Notes: generated by a model from the letters alone, not told the origin. A stretch of 64,000 nucleotides of DNA from Streptomyces cadmiisoli (GCF_003261055.1 NZ_CP030073.1:1798001-1862000), one strand, 5' to 3'. Counted from the first letter of the stretch, positions 33,481-42,159 are shown. Numbers and translations are program-made.

Positions 33481-34953
33481 TTGACTGATCTCTCCGTCGC
33501 CCCGGTCACGGTGAAGTTCCCGCACCGGAGCCGCCGCGGCATCCTCCTCGGCCTCTCCCTGCCCCAACTTGTACTCGTCTCCTGCATGCTGGCCCTGCTG
33601 CTGATGACGGTGATCTCCACCGGACTGCTCGGCGCCGTCGCCCTGGCACCGCTGTGGGCGGCATCCGGGGCACTCGTAGCGATCCGCCGGCACGGCCGCT
33701 CCCTGATCGACTGGGCGCCGATCGTCACCCGGTATGCGCACCGTCGCCGCACCGGCCAGACCCTCTGGCTCGCTCGGCCCGTCACTCGGCCCCGGCAGGA
33801 CGGCGTCCTCCATCTGCCCGGCACCGCCGCCTCCCTCAAGGTGGTCACCCCCGGCGACTCCGCCAACGGTGCCGCAGCCGTCCACGACCCGCACCAGCAG
33901 ACCCTGACCGCCATCGCCCGCGTCACCAGCCGCGCCTTCGCCCTCCTCGACCCCGCCACCCAGAACCACAACGTGAACAGCTGGGGACGCGCACTCGCGG
34001 GCATCGCCCGCACCGGGCACATCGCCACCGTGCAGGTGCTGGAACGCACCGTCCCCGACTCGGGCGACACCCTCACCCGCCACTGGACCCACAACGGGCA
34101 GTCCCAAACCCCCGTCGCCGGACAGATCTACTCCGAGCTGGTCTCCTCTGCCGGCCCCGCCGCCGCCCCGCACGAGACCTACCTCGCCATCTCTCTCGAC
34201 CTCAAGGCCGCCCGGCGCCTGATCAACCAGGCCGGCGGAGGGCTGCCCGGGGCGTTCACCGTCATGGAGCAGACCACCGCGTCCATCGCGCAGGCCGCCC
34301 GCAACGCAGGTCTCCAGGTCACCGGCTGGCTGAGCGCACGGGAAATCGCCGCCGTCATTCGCACCGCCTACGACCCCAAGGCCCTCGCCGCGCTCCAGCA
34401 ATGGTCCGAGACCGGCCGCGCCGAAGCCGACCCCGCAGCCGCCGGTCCCGTCGTCCAGTTCGAGGAGTACGACCGCCTCGCCACCGACAGCGCACGGCAC
34501 GCGACGTACTGGGTGGAGAACTGGCCGAGGACCGAGATGGGGGCCGGGTTCTTGCACGGGCTGATGTTCACGGCCGGCGTGCGCCGCAGCCTCTCCCTTA
34601 TATACGTGCCGCAGGGGCTCGAGTCGGCACTGCGGGACGTCCAGCGCAAGAAGGCCGCGATCATCGCCGACGCCAACGAACGTGCCCGCCGCGGGCAGGT
34701 CGATTCCGAAGAGGACTCCGTCGAGTACGCCGATGTCAAAACCCGCGAACGCCAGCTCATCGCCGGACACGCGGACGTCGCACTGACCGGCCTGGTCACC
34801 GTCACGGCCGAGACCGACGCCCTCCTGGACGCCGCCTGCGCACAGATCGAGACCCACGCCGTCACCTCCGGCGTCGACCTCCGACGGCTCAACTACCAGC
34901 AGCCCGACGCCTTCGCCCTCACCGCGCTCCCGCTCGCCCGCACCGCCCTGTGA
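33481..34953 (+). CDS. SCO6880-family conjugation protein with PrgI/VirB3-like N-terminus
   Basis: A 490-residue protein from a TTG at 33481. Residues 10-35 (VTVKFPHRSRRGILLGLSLP) and two hydrophobic segments (LVLVSCMLALLLMTVISTGL and LGAVALAPLWAASGALVAIR) form the PrgI/VirB3-like start of SCO6880-family proteins. The rest is a large cytoplasmic domain: WAPIVTRYAHRRRTGQTLWL, DGVLHLPGTAASLKVVTPGD, then FALLDPATQNHNVNSWGRAL, which is the VirB4-N-like part without an ATPase. The true ATPase is encoded separately at 35544. In this family the two together behave as a split VirB3-VirB4. Confidence 0.85.
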   Translation: MTDLSVAPVTVKFPHRSRRGILLGLSLPQLVLVSCMLALLLMTVISTGLLGAVALAPLWAASGALVAIRRHGRSLIDWAPIVTRYAHRRRTGQTLWLARPVTRPRQDGVLHLPGTAASLKVVTPGDSANGAAAVHDPHQQTLTAIARVTSRAFALLDPATQNHNVNSWGRALAGIARTGHIATVQVLERTVPDSGDTLTRHWTHNGQSQTPVAGQIYSELVSSAGPAAAPHETYLAISLDLKAARRLINQAGGGLPGAFTVMEQTTASIAQAARNAGLQVTGWLSAREIAAVIRTAYDPKALAALQQWSETGRAEADPAAAGPVVQFEEYDRLATDSARHATYWVENWPRTEMGAGFLHGLMFTAGVRRSLSLIYVPQGLESALRDVQRKKAAIIADANERARRGQVDSEEDSVEYADVKTRERQLIAGHADVALTGLVTVTAETDALLDAACAQIETHAVTSGVDLRRLNYQQPDAFALTALPLARTAL

Positions 34954-35053
34954 ACCAACGGCGCCCGCGCGCACCCCGACCCACCGCACTCCGGATCACC
35001 CGCGACGGGGCGCCCCTCACCACCCTGCCTACCGGCAGGAAGGACCACCACCT

Positions 35054-35515
35054 TTGACCTCTCCTACGCGCCCCGACGACGCGCACCCCTACCTCCGCGC
35101 CGCGAGCGCCGGCATCCGCCACCACGCACGGACCCTAGCGCCGTCGGACGCGGACCCGCCCAAGCCCGGAGATCGTCTGCACCTTGACGTGCTGCACGCC
35201 CACCTCACCGCTCTGCTCCAGCTTCTGGACCGGCTCGCCGACAACACCCGGCACCCTCACCCGGCCGCCGGACGTCACCTGGCCACTGCCCACACCAGGC
35301 TCTGGCAGGCCACGAGCGAAGTCCACGCCGCCTTCCACCTGCTGCCCGGCATACTCCAGGCCGACGCCGAGACAAGCGCCTGCCATCCAGAACGGCTCCC
35401 CGAGGGCCCGCCCGTGCTGACGATCTGCCAACGCCACCTCACCGCCGGACACATAGTCCGCCGCAAAACCACCCCCACCGACCTCCGCCCGCACAGCACG
35501 GCCTGCGTGCGATGA
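35054..35515 (+). CDS. Small soluble protein of the conjugation operon (DUF6238-like)
   Basis: A 153-residue protein from a TTG at 35054, about 100 bases after the SCO6880-like stop. DDAHPYLRAASAGIRHHART is followed by long helices (LLQLLDRLADNTRHPHPAAG, TRLWQATSEVHAAFHLLPGI). The C-terminal part carries Cys and His (TSACHPERLPEGPPVLTICQ, RHLTAGHIVRRK) that might bind a metal. I associate it with DUF6238 from memory. It is a regular accessory gene between the SCO6880-like and VirB4 genes in Streptomyces elements; its role is unknown. Confidence 0.6.
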   Translation: MTSPTRPDDAHPYLRAASAGIRHHARTLAPSDADPPKPGDRLHLDVLHAHLTALLQLLDRLADNTRHPHPAAGRHLATAHTRLWQATSEVHAAFHLLPGILQADAETSACHPERLPEGPPVLTICQRHLTAGHIVRRKTTPTDLRPHSTACVR

Positions 35516-35543
35516 GCACCACCCGCAGAATCGAGGGCCCCCG

Positions 35544-37058
35544 ATGAGCCACCGGCCGGGCCGTCGCGCCCGCCGCGCGTCCGCCAGCCCGCTGTTCACC
35601 CCCCACGGCACCGACCGCGCCAGCCGCAAGGCCGCCCGCCGCCAGCTCGCCGAGGCCACCGCCAAAGCCCGCGCCGAAGCAGGCGCCCACCAAAACGACA
35701 GCCCGCCCGCCGAGCACCAGATGCCCGCCGCGCTCTACCCAGCGGGCGGACGCCCCGGGCCCGCCTCCGCGCGCGGGAACCAGCTGCGGCTGCCCGCCCA
35801 CCGCATGACCACCGCGGTCGCGGCCGGCGCCTATCCCTTCCTCGCCGAAGGCGGCCTGGGCGCCGAGGGCATCTACATCGGCCGCGACGTCCACGCAGAA
35901 GCGTCGTTCGTCTTCGACCCGTTCGCTCTGTACGGCAAGGTCGAGGGATTCACCAACCCGAACCTGCTGCTCGCCGGCGTGATCGGCCAGGGCAAGAGCG
36001 CCCTCGCGAAGTCCTTCGCGCTACGGTCAGTCGCCTTCGGATACCGCGTCTACGTACCGTGCGACCCGAAGGGCGAGTGGACGCCGGTCGCCGAGGCCCT
36101 CGGCGGCCGGTCCGTCGCCCTCGGTCCCGGACTGCCCGGACGCCTGAACCCCCTGGACGCGGCCCCGCGCCCGGAGAGCGTGGCCGAGGCTGACTGGGTC
36201 GGCGAGATCCGCAAGCGGCGCCTGCTCCTGCTCAGCTCCCTCGCCCGCACCATCCTGGGCCGGGACCTGATGCCCATGGAGCACACCGCCCTGGACGTCG
36301 CCCTCGACGCCGTCGTCACCCGCGCCGCCGACACGCACCGCACCCCGCTCCTCGGCGACGTCGCCGCCGCCCTCAACAACCCCCACGAGCTCGACGAGGC
36401 CGCCGGGATGAAGTCGGGCCAACTCGGCGACGCAGCGCGAGACCTGGCCCACGCCATGCGGCGCCTGGTCCACGGCGACCTGGCCGGCATGTTCGACGCC
36501 CCCTCCACCGTCGCATTCGATCCGAACGCGCCGATGCTCACCATCGACCTGTCCCGCCTGGGCGGCTCCGGGGACGACACCGCCCTCGTCCTGGCGATGA
36601 CCTGCGCGAGCGCCTGGATGGAATCCGCCCTCTCCGATCCCAGCGGCGGCCGGCGCTGGATCGTGTACGACGAGGCATGGCGCCTGATGCGGCACGTCGG
36701 CCTGCTCCAGCGCATGCAGGCCCAGTGGAAGCTCAGCCGCGGCCTCGGCATCGCCAACCTCATGGTCATCCACCGGCTGTCCGACCTGCTCACCGCTGGC
36801 GACGCCGGATCACAAGGCCGGGCCCTGGCCGAGGGACTCCTCGCCGACTGCAGCACCCGGATCATCTACCGCCAGGAGACCGACCAGCTCCACGCCGCGG
36901 CATCCCTGCTCGGTCTGACCTCCGTCGAGATGGACGCCATCGCGCACCTCAACCGAGGGCGTGGCCTGTGGAAAGTCGCAGGTCGGAGCTTCATCGTTCA
37001 GCACCTCCTGCACAGCCATGAACTGGCGCTCTTCGACACCGACGCCCGTATGCACTGA
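35544..37058 (+). CDS. VirB4-type conjugation ATPase
   Basis: A 504-residue protein. The N-terminal 100 residues are basic and Ala-rich. The ATPase core has IGRDVHAEASFVFDPFALYG, then Walker A AGVIGQGKSALAKS (about 144-157), the strand VYVPCDPKGEWTPVAEAL, the hydrophobic RWIVYDEAWRLMRH as Walker B (about 372-385), and a coupling motif FLM-like NLMVIHRLSDLLT with LLADCSTRIIYRQETDQ. This matches VirB4/TraE-type ATPases that drive pilus and channel assembly. It is shorter than fused VirB4 proteins because the N-terminal part is encoded by the SCO6880-like gene. Confidence 0.85.
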   Translation: MSHRPGRRARRASASPLFTPHGTDRASRKAARRQLAEATAKARAEAGAHQNDSPPAEHQMPAALYPAGGRPGPASARGNQLRLPAHRMTTAVAAGAYPFLAEGGLGAEGIYIGRDVHAEASFVFDPFALYGKVEGFTNPNLLLAGVIGQGKSALAKSFALRSVAFGYRVYVPCDPKGEWTPVAEALGGRSVALGPGLPGRLNPLDAAPRPESVAEADWVGEIRKRRLLLLSSLARTILGRDLMPMEHTALDVALDAVVTRAADTHRTPLLGDVAAALNNPHELDEAAGMKSGQLGDAARDLAHAMRRLVHGDLAGMFDAPSTVAFDPNAPMLTIDLSRLGGSGDDTALVLAMTCASAWMESALSDPSGGRRWIVYDEAWRLMRHVGLLQRMQAQWKLSRGLGIANLMVIHRLSDLLTAGDAGSQGRALAEGLLADCSTRIIYRQETDQLHAAASLLGLTSVEMDAIAHLNRGRGLWKVAGRSFIVQHLLHSHELALFDTDARMH

Positions 37059-37072
37059 GGACCAAGAGGCCC

Positions 37073-37645
37073 GTGAAGCCCGACTTCCAACGCGACTTGA
37101 TACCGAGCGACGAGGTGTTCCAGCTTATCGGCGCGCTCAATGCGATGAAGGACGAACTGCTCAACGCTGCCCAGCAGTGGGAGCTGCTGGACGAGAACGG
37201 ACACGCACCGGCCACGCCTTCCTACACCGCGCTGCTCCAGCACGCCACCGACGCACAGGACCTCTCCCGCGATGTCCTCCGGCTCACTGCTAACTTCGCC
37301 CGGAGCCCACACCACACCACCCGCGCCGGCGGCACCGTTCTGAAGCATCTCGGCACGGCGGCGACCATGTCGAGCCACGCAGCCCCGCACTTCACCGAGT
37401 CTGCGGAGTGTGCCCTTGCCCTGCCCCGGTCTGTCAACCCGACCGACCGGCACTACCTCGCGAATCGCATGGTCATCGACCACGCCTCAGCCCGCGCCTT
37501 CCTGCGGCGCACCTCGGAATCCCTTCGTGACGCGGCCAAGGAACTCGACGACCACCTCGGCTTCCAACGCTTCCTCGCGACGCTCACCCGTCAGGAAGGC
37601 CCGCCGGCGCCTCCGCCAACTAGGCCGGGCGGTCGCCACCGCTGA
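37073..37645 (+). CDS. Helical hypothetical protein after VirB4
   Basis: A 190-residue protein from a GTG at 37073, 14 bases after VirB4. It is helical nearly throughout: VFQLIGALNAMKDELLNAAQ, YTALLQHATDAQDLSRDVLR, ANRMVIDHASARAFLRRTSE, LRDAAKELDDHLGFQRFLAT. The tail is Pro-rich and basic. There is no membrane segment and no known motif. It belongs to the group of small accessory proteins that follows VirB4 in this operon. Confidence 0.6.
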   Translation: MKPDFQRDLIPSDEVFQLIGALNAMKDELLNAAQQWELLDENGHAPATPSYTALLQHATDAQDLSRDVLRLTANFARSPHHTTRAGGTVLKHLGTAATMSSHAAPHFTESAECALALPRSVNPTDRHYLANRMVIDHASARAFLRRTSESLRDAAKELDDHLGFQRFLATLTRQEGPPAPPPTRPGGRHR

Positions 37646-37691
37646 CCGCGCCTGCCCCGAAGCCCGATCCACCCACATCCCAAGGAATGCT

Positions 37692-37934
37692 CTGAACCGC
37701 CCCGCTCATTTCAGCGACGCCGACTGGGCTGAATACCAGCAGTGCCAGGCCGAGCACGACGACCTCATGGCGCAAGTCGCCGATCGTGCAGCCCAGCTGG
37801 AACACGACCTGATCGCCGCCTACGACGAGTACGAACTCGACTCCAGGCCGGTCCCGAAGCCAGAAGCCGACCTCGCTCGCCGAACGCCTCCGTCACACCG
37901 ACGGGCGTCCCGCAGGGGAATCCGTGGCCGCTGA
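37692..37934 (+). CDS. Small coiled-coil protein with a probable CTG start
   Basis: About 80 residues. No ATG, GTG or TTG lies close to the start of the coding-like part, but AAGGA (37682-37686) sits 5 bases before CTG at 37692, so a CTG start is likely. The core FSDADWAEYQQCQAEHDDLM and ADRAAQLEHDLIAAYDEYEL is a single long helix or coiled coil with an acidic face. The end is basic (RRTPPSHRRASRRGIRGR) and overlaps the next gene by 11 bases. The family is unknown. Confidence 0.5.
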   Translation: MNRPAHFSDADWAEYQQCQAEHDDLMAQVADRAAQLEHDLIAAYDEYELDSRPVPKPEADLARRTPPSHRRASRRGIRGR

Positions 37935-38847
37935 CGAGGCGAACGCTACGGCCGCCCGCGCGACTCCGCTCGCGCCACTTCCCGACCACCGCGACGTGAA
38001 CATACCGTGGTGGCAGGAGCTGTGGCGTCGCCACGCGCACATCACCACGCCGCTGCGAGCGCGCGGACTGCCCTGCGACATCGAGTTCGGCCTCAGCGCC
38101 TACATCGTGCGCGTCTCGCTCCCTGACAACAGCTACCTGATCATCAGTCCGCCGCAGGAACCGTCCTCCGACCACCCGCCCGGAGACCCCGAGGGCTGGA
38201 TCGCGACCCGCGAGCACCCCGACGACCAGACGCTGTTCGAAGTCCTCTACGACTCCGCCCCCTCCGACAACCCCGGCGCTCGCCAGCACCCCGAAGCCCG
38301 CCACGGCGGCAGCGCCCAACCCCTGATCGACGCGATCGACCACCGCCTCGCCCAGCTCGGACTGCTACCGCACCCCGTTCTGCCCCACGAAAGCCCCCAC
38401 GTGCACCCGCCCCAACTGACGCCACCGCCCCCGTCCCAGGACGCCCCCGGCACACCAGACCGTCGCCCCGCCTACGTCTACGGCGACGCGCTGCGCGAGC
38501 TGACCGACCGGCTCAACGGAGCCGAGTCGCACGCGGATGCCGCTGCCCTTTTGCATCAGATCCTGGAACCCACCGACGGCCTGCTGGCACAGCTCGGCGA
38601 GTTCTTTGAAGCAGCCGGCGAGAAAGCCAAGGAAGCCAAGGAGGACGACGGCTTCGACCTGTCCTACGACCTCGCCGACGCCGCTGCCGAGATCCGCAGC
38701 CTCGGAGAGGTCCTGCACGTGGCCGAGGACCGGATGCGGGCCCTCACCCCGCTCGCGCCCGCACCGCGGCTGCCCTCCACCCCGGCTCGTGCACCGTCCC
38801 TTCCGCCGCGAGCCCTCCCGTCAGCTCCGCCGCGGCACACGCGCTGA
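37924..38847 (+). CDS. Hypothetical protein with an N-terminal alpha/beta part and helical module
   Basis: A 307-residue protein from a GTG at 37924. The first 130 residues (WWQELWRRHAHITTPLRARG, then YIVRVSLPDNSYLIISPPQE) form an alpha/beta unit with 'EGWIATREHPDDQTLFEVLY', resembling a DUF317-like strand pair without its signature. A Pro-rich linker follows. Residues about 185-265 are the helical module seen in several neighbours: ALRELTDRLNGAESHADAAA, LHQILEPTDGLLAQLGEFFE. The C-terminus is disordered. It is part of the conjugation operon; the role is unknown. Confidence 0.6.
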   Translation: MAADEANATAARATPLAPLPDHRDVNIPWWQELWRRHAHITTPLRARGLPCDIEFGLSAYIVRVSLPDNSYLIISPPQEPSSDHPPGDPEGWIATREHPDDQTLFEVLYDSAPSDNPGARQHPEARHGGSAQPLIDAIDHRLAQLGLLPHPVLPHESPHVHPPQLTPPPPSQDAPGTPDRRPAYVYGDALRELTDRLNGAESHADAAALLHQILEPTDGLLAQLGEFFEAAGEKAKEAKEDDGFDLSYDLADAAAEIRSLGEVLHVAEDRMRALTPLAPAPRLPSTPARAPSLPPRALPSAPPRHTR

Positions 38848-38877
38848 CGGCGCACCGCCGCCTCCCTCCAGGGACAC

Positions 38878-39066
38878 ATGACCTCGCCCCGCACCGATCT
38901 GTCCGCCTTCGCCACCGGCCTCGCTGACCGCCTGCCGGGCATCTGGGCCAGCGATTATCAGCGCCACGCGCAGTACGCGGACCAGTTTCCCCGTACCGAG
39001 CAGCTCTGGGACGCCGGTCACGTCGACTACCGAACCGTCATCTGTCCAGCTCACCGACGCGCGTAA
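38878..39066 (+). pseudogene. 5' part of a split gene (LPGxW module)
   Basis: The 62-codon frame starts with a good domain: DLSAFATGLADRLPGIWASD, then YADQFPRTEQLWDAGHVDY. This is the N-terminus of a Streptomyces family in which the sequence continues 'VDYIVSQYVL...'. Here it changes to unrelated residues after VDY and stops. The matching continuation (QSYVLHKEGVEVISLL) is found at 39995-40231. About 0.95 kb with three other genes lies between, so an insertion has split the gene. Confidence 0.55.
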
Positions 39067-39092
39067 CCCTCCCAATCGCCCTACCGTGAGGC

Positions 39093-39449
39093 ATGAGCAC
39101 TGATCGCCCCCGCCCGAAGCGCGCGACCCAGATCGCCATCGAATTCCTCACGCTCTGGGCAGAACGCGACCGGTCATTCGCGGCAGCCCACATCAGTACC
39201 ACCCTCGGGCTCGCCGACGTTCCCGAGCCCGCACGGTCCGAAATCACCTCCGCCATCGCCGGCCTTCTCAACCTCAGCATGATGGCCGTCATGGAAGTCG
39301 GACAGCGCAGAGCCTTCGAAGCCGCCGAAGCGTCCGGTCGGCACAGGGATGACGTGTCGGTGGAAGAGCGCCTCGCTGCCACATCCGCGTACATCCAGGA
39401 GATGTCACTCGGGATGCCTGAAGACCCCGACGCAGTCGACCGCTCCTAG
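39093..39449 (+). CDS. Hypothetical helical protein within the inserted segment
   Basis: A 118-residue protein. RATQIAIEFLTLWAERDRSF, then AHISTTLGLADVPEPARSEI and GLLNLSMMAVMEVGQRRAFE are helices, with an acidic C-terminal part (SAYIQEMSLGMPEDPDAVDR). It may be a small DNA- or protein-binding helical bundle. It lies inside the segment that separates the two halves of the broken gene. The family is unknown. Confidence 0.55.
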   Translation: MSTDRPRPKRATQIAIEFLTLWAERDRSFAAAHISTTLGLADVPEPARSEITSAIAGLLNLSMMAVMEVGQRRAFEAAEASGRHRDDVSVEERLAATSAYIQEMSLGMPEDPDAVDRS

Positions 39450-39459
39450 CGGCTACGAC

Positions 39460-39753
39460 CTACAAGGGCTTCTGATAGACCTCAGGCATCGGGTGCCCCG
39501 TACCTTTGCTCCACTTGCGCCACTGGTGCCGCTGGGCGTTGTACTCCGTGTCAGCCTTGATGTCGCCGCCACGAGACTGGGCGCCGCACTCGCAACGCCA
39601 GTGCCAATTCATCTCGTTCTGGGACCAGTCGTACCCGGAGTCTGAGGCAGTCTCTGACTGCGCCGCAGCATCCTGGAGCGCACGCCGAATGATCAACGCC
39701 CCGGCCACGACCACTGCGGCCGCCGCGCGACCGGCCCACCTTGGAATCTCCAT
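39460..39753 (-). CDS. Small membrane-anchored protein with a Cys pair
   Basis: A 97-residue protein on the opposite strand to the operon. Residues 5-25 are a membrane anchor (WAGRAAAAVVVAGALIIRRA). The C-terminal part has WRCECGAQSRGGDIKADTEY followed by RHQWRKW: a CxC with a following His, as in a small zinc-binding unit, with many Trp. It lies inside the inserted segment. It is not a recognised family. Confidence 0.5.
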   Translation of the reverse strand: MEIPRWAGRAAAAVVVAGALIIRRALQDAAAQSETASDSGYDWSQNEMNWHWRCECGAQSRGGDIKADTEYNAQRHQWRKWSKGTGHPMPEVYQKPL

Positions 39754-39825
39754 GCGCCGAACCGTAACGCCTCGCTGCTCTCTGCACGCAGAAGGCCCCG
39801 GAACTGGTCCGAGGCCTCCGCCTAA

Positions 39826-39990
39826 TCACTCTTCGCCTGGCTGCCGGCGTGCGATGCGAGCCCGCCGCCTGCGGTCAACCTCGTCCAGCAAGTCGTAATA
39901 GGCCGCCGCCACTTTCCTGCACTCCCGCAACACGATCGGGACTTTCCTCAGCACCAGGACGAGCGCGCCCAGCCCGCAGCCGATCAGCAC
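39826..39990 (-). CDS. Short basic membrane peptide
   Basis: About 54 residues if started at the GTG at 39990; the frame is open further upstream but that part lies antisense to the 3' half of the split gene. LIGCGLGALVLVLRKVPIVL is one membrane segment, followed by a basic helix (RECRKVAAAYYDLLDEVDRR, then RRARIARRQPGEE). It lies at the right end of the inserted segment. It may be a truncated gene. Confidence 0.4.
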   Translation of the reverse strand: MLIGCGLGALVLVLRKVPIVLRECRKVAAAYYDLLDEVDRRRRARIARRQPGEE

Positions 39991-39994
39991 TGCC

Positions 39995-40231
39995 CAGTCG
40001 TACGTCCTGCACAAGGAGGGCGTCGAGGTGATCAGCCTCCTGCACGAGGACATCGGCCCGATCGTGAGCTGGTCCATCGACCCGCGCACCGCCTTCAACG
40101 ACCACCCGGCGGCCTGGTCCTCCCTCGACTCCCCGCCCGCCATCCGGGCATCGCGCGGCAGGCAGCCCCAGAGCGCTCCTGCCGCAGCCCTGGCGAAGGC
40201 CGGCACCCAGCGCCCCGCCGCCCGACGCTAG
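39995..40231 (+). pseudogene. 3' part of the split gene
   Basis: A frame without a proper start that reads QSYVLHKEGVEVISLLHEDI, then GPIVSWSIDPRTAFNDHPAA, ending with an Ala/Arg tail. Its beginning fits directly after the 'GHVDY' end of the 38878-39066 frame, which in related proteins continues with 'IVSQYVL'. The two halves together make a protein of about 130 residues. A start at the internal ATG 40028 cannot be excluded. Confidence 0.5.
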
Positions 40232-40258
40232 TTCCCCCTCGTCTTCCCGGAGCCTTCT

Positions 40259-41023
40259 CTGCCCCCGTACAACACGCCCCTGATCAGCGTCGTCATCGCA
40301 AGCCGCCTGCGCGAAGACCGGCTGGACTACCTGACCGCCATGCACGCCAGCCTCACCCGGCAGTCCGTGCCGTGGGAGGCCGTGATCGCGCTCGACGGTG
40401 CTTCGCCCGACCGTCTGCCGACCCCGCTCGCGCAGGACCCGCGCGTTCGCACGCTGGCGGTGCCCCGTCCAGTCGGCGCCGCCTGCGCCAGGAACCTGGC
40501 CCTCGCTCACGTACGCACCCCGTACACCAACTGGGCCGACGACGATGACCTGTTCACAGACGATGCGATGGCCGTACGGCTGAACACCCTGGAGTCGACG
40601 AGAGTCGGCTGGTGCGCCGGCTGGAGCGAGGACCAGCACCCGGACGGTTCGACCACTCTGTGGCGCTGCCCCACGCCGCCCGGCCGGCACGAGGCCGGTG
40701 ACGTGTGGACGTACTGGAAGTCGCCGACGGACACCATCCCCATCGGGCCGACCACCATCCTCGCCCGCACCGACCTCGTGCGCGCCGCGCCGATGGGCGG
40801 CCTCGTCCAGGGCGAGGACTACTGCGCGGCCCTCGGCGTCACCGCTCTCGCCCCCGGGATCCTGCTGCCCGTCCCCGTATACAGGTACCGCAAGTGGAAC
40901 GGCCAGATGACGGCCCAGGTCGGATACGACCAGCTGGAGGCGGCGGCCCGCGAGCACGCCTGGGCGTACGGCCGCAGTCTGCGCGCCGTCCTGCGCGGTG
41001 GCGAGGACCTGGTCCATGGCTGA
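40259..41023 (+). CDS. Family 2-type glycosyltransferase
   Basis: About 254 residues. The first coding-like codons follow CCGGAG (40246-40251) and CTG at 40259 is the likely start; ATG at 40340 would remove the first strand. The GT-A fold shows PLISVVIASRLREDRLDYLT (first strand and nucleotide-binding Arg), SVPWEAVIALDGASPDRLPT, then VGAACARNLALAHVRTPYTN and the metal-binding WADDDDLFTD (DxD). IPIGPTTILARTDLVRAAPM and VQGEDYCAALGVTALAP provide the acceptor part with a catalytic-type ED. Nucleotide sugar and acceptor are unknown. It is unusual in a transfer operon and could modify a surface or pilus protein. Confidence 0.75.
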   Translation: MPPYNTPLISVVIASRLREDRLDYLTAMHASLTRQSVPWEAVIALDGASPDRLPTPLAQDPRVRTLAVPRPVGAACARNLALAHVRTPYTNWADDDDLFTDDAMAVRLNTLESTRVGWCAGWSEDQHPDGSTTLWRCPTPPGRHEAGDVWTYWKSPTDTIPIGPTTILARTDLVRAAPMGGLVQGEDYCAALGVTALAPGILLPVPVYRYRKWNGQMTAQVGYDQLEAAAREHAWAYGRSLRAVLRGGEDLVHG

Positions 41024-42122
41024 AGCGCAGATCATCCTGTCGCACAGCCGGGAGTCCGGGATCGTCGCCATCGCCTCGGGCGAGCAGTATCCGTGGGCGC
41101 ACACCGCCCTCGCGGAGAGCGGCTTCCAGCGGGACGACGACGGCGTCTGGCACCTGCCCGCGGACGGCACCCAGACCACCGTGGTCGACCTGGTCACGTG
41201 CGCGAAGCGGCACCGCACCAGCGTGCACACGAGCAGCCGCCGGTTCATCGGCGACGCCGCCCGCGACCTCGCGCGCCTCCTGCCAGGCCAGTGGCACGCC
41301 TCGATCGAGATCTACTCGCACCCCGCCTGGCAGGAAGACCTGGTCCCCTGGATCTGGGACAGCGGCGAACTCGGCCGCGCCGTCCAGAGCGAGCGGATCC
41401 CCTACGCCGCGCTCCTCACCGACATGGTGCAGGGCACCACGCTGCTGTTCATCGAGCGTCCCGGCCGTCAACTCGACTACCTGGTGGGGGCCTTCTCACC
41501 CGAGGGGCTCGAAGGGGGTTACGGCGATCCCCACGCCCCGCGCAGCATCGTCCTGCCGTCTTTCCCCGGACGGGCTGCCCAGGCCCTCACCGACCGGTAC
41601 CTCCCCGCCTATGAGCAGGCCGTCCACGCCCGCCAGACGGCGGCCATCGCCGCCGTGCTCGGGGACATCCGCTCCGAGCACGACACCTGGCAGGCCATGA
41701 ACGCCTCCGGCCGCTACAGCGACGCCACCCCGCTGAGCGCCGCCGCCCTGGGCGCCGCGACGGAGTTGTCCCTCGACCACGCCTGGCGCCGTTTCCTGAC
41801 CGTCGTCGACCACGCCCCGGCGCTGCTCGACCGGTGCCAACCCGCGAACAGCCCGTGGCCCGACGATGCCGCAGCCCTCTCCCGTCTGGCCGACGCCGTG
41901 ATCGATGCCGAAGCCCTGCTCGACGAGATCGTCCACGGCGGTTCCGTGCCGGAGCAGGAGCGCCGAGCACGCGCCTGGCCGGCCATCGAGACGTGGCTCA
42001 CCGACGGCCAACCGTTCTTGCGTCAGGCCCGCATCAGCGCACCCCACCGTCGCCCGGCCCTGCCCGTCACCGCGCCAGCCCGCCCCCTCGCCGCGGCCCG
42101 GCCCGCGCACCGCGGGCCCTGA
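41016..42122 (+). CDS. Two-module accessory protein (GF and LPGxW modules)
   Basis: A 368-residue protein whose ATG at 41016 overlaps the stop of the glycosyltransferase. Residues 5-75 contain the short module HTALAESGFQRDDDGVWHLP shared with neighbours. Residues 80-190 carry the second module (ARDLARLLPGQWHASIEIYS, then VPWIWDSGELGRAVQSERIP, LLFIERPGRQLDYLVGAFSP), the same kind as in the split gene. The C-terminal part is helical (VHARQTAAIAAVLGDIRSEH, WRRFLTVVDHAPALLDRCQP) with a Pro/Ala tail. The function is unknown; the joined modules suggest it was built from the operon's small families. Confidence 0.6.
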   Translation: MAEAQIILSHSRESGIVAIASGEQYPWAHTALAESGFQRDDDGVWHLPADGTQTTVVDLVTCAKRHRTSVHTSSRRFIGDAARDLARLLPGQWHASIEIYSHPAWQEDLVPWIWDSGELGRAVQSERIPYAALLTDMVQGTTLLFIERPGRQLDYLVGAFSPEGLEGGYGDPHAPRSIVLPSFPGRAAQALTDRYLPAYEQAVHARQTAAIAAVLGDIRSEHDTWQAMNASGRYSDATPLSAAALGAATELSLDHAWRRFLTVVDHAPALLDRCQPANSPWPDDAAALSRLADAVIDAEALLDEIVHGGSVPEQERRARAWPAIETWLTDGQPFLRQARISAPHRRPALPVTAPARPLAAARPAHRGP

Positions 42123-42159
42123 CCCTTCCGCCCCACGCCCCGAGGAGAACCCCGCCACC

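Noticed and set aside
32512..34989. Long minus-strand open frame of 825 codons
   Set aside because: It is antisense to the TrbL-like and SCO6880-like genes and reads as Gly/Arg-rich sequence typical of shadow frames in high-GC DNA.
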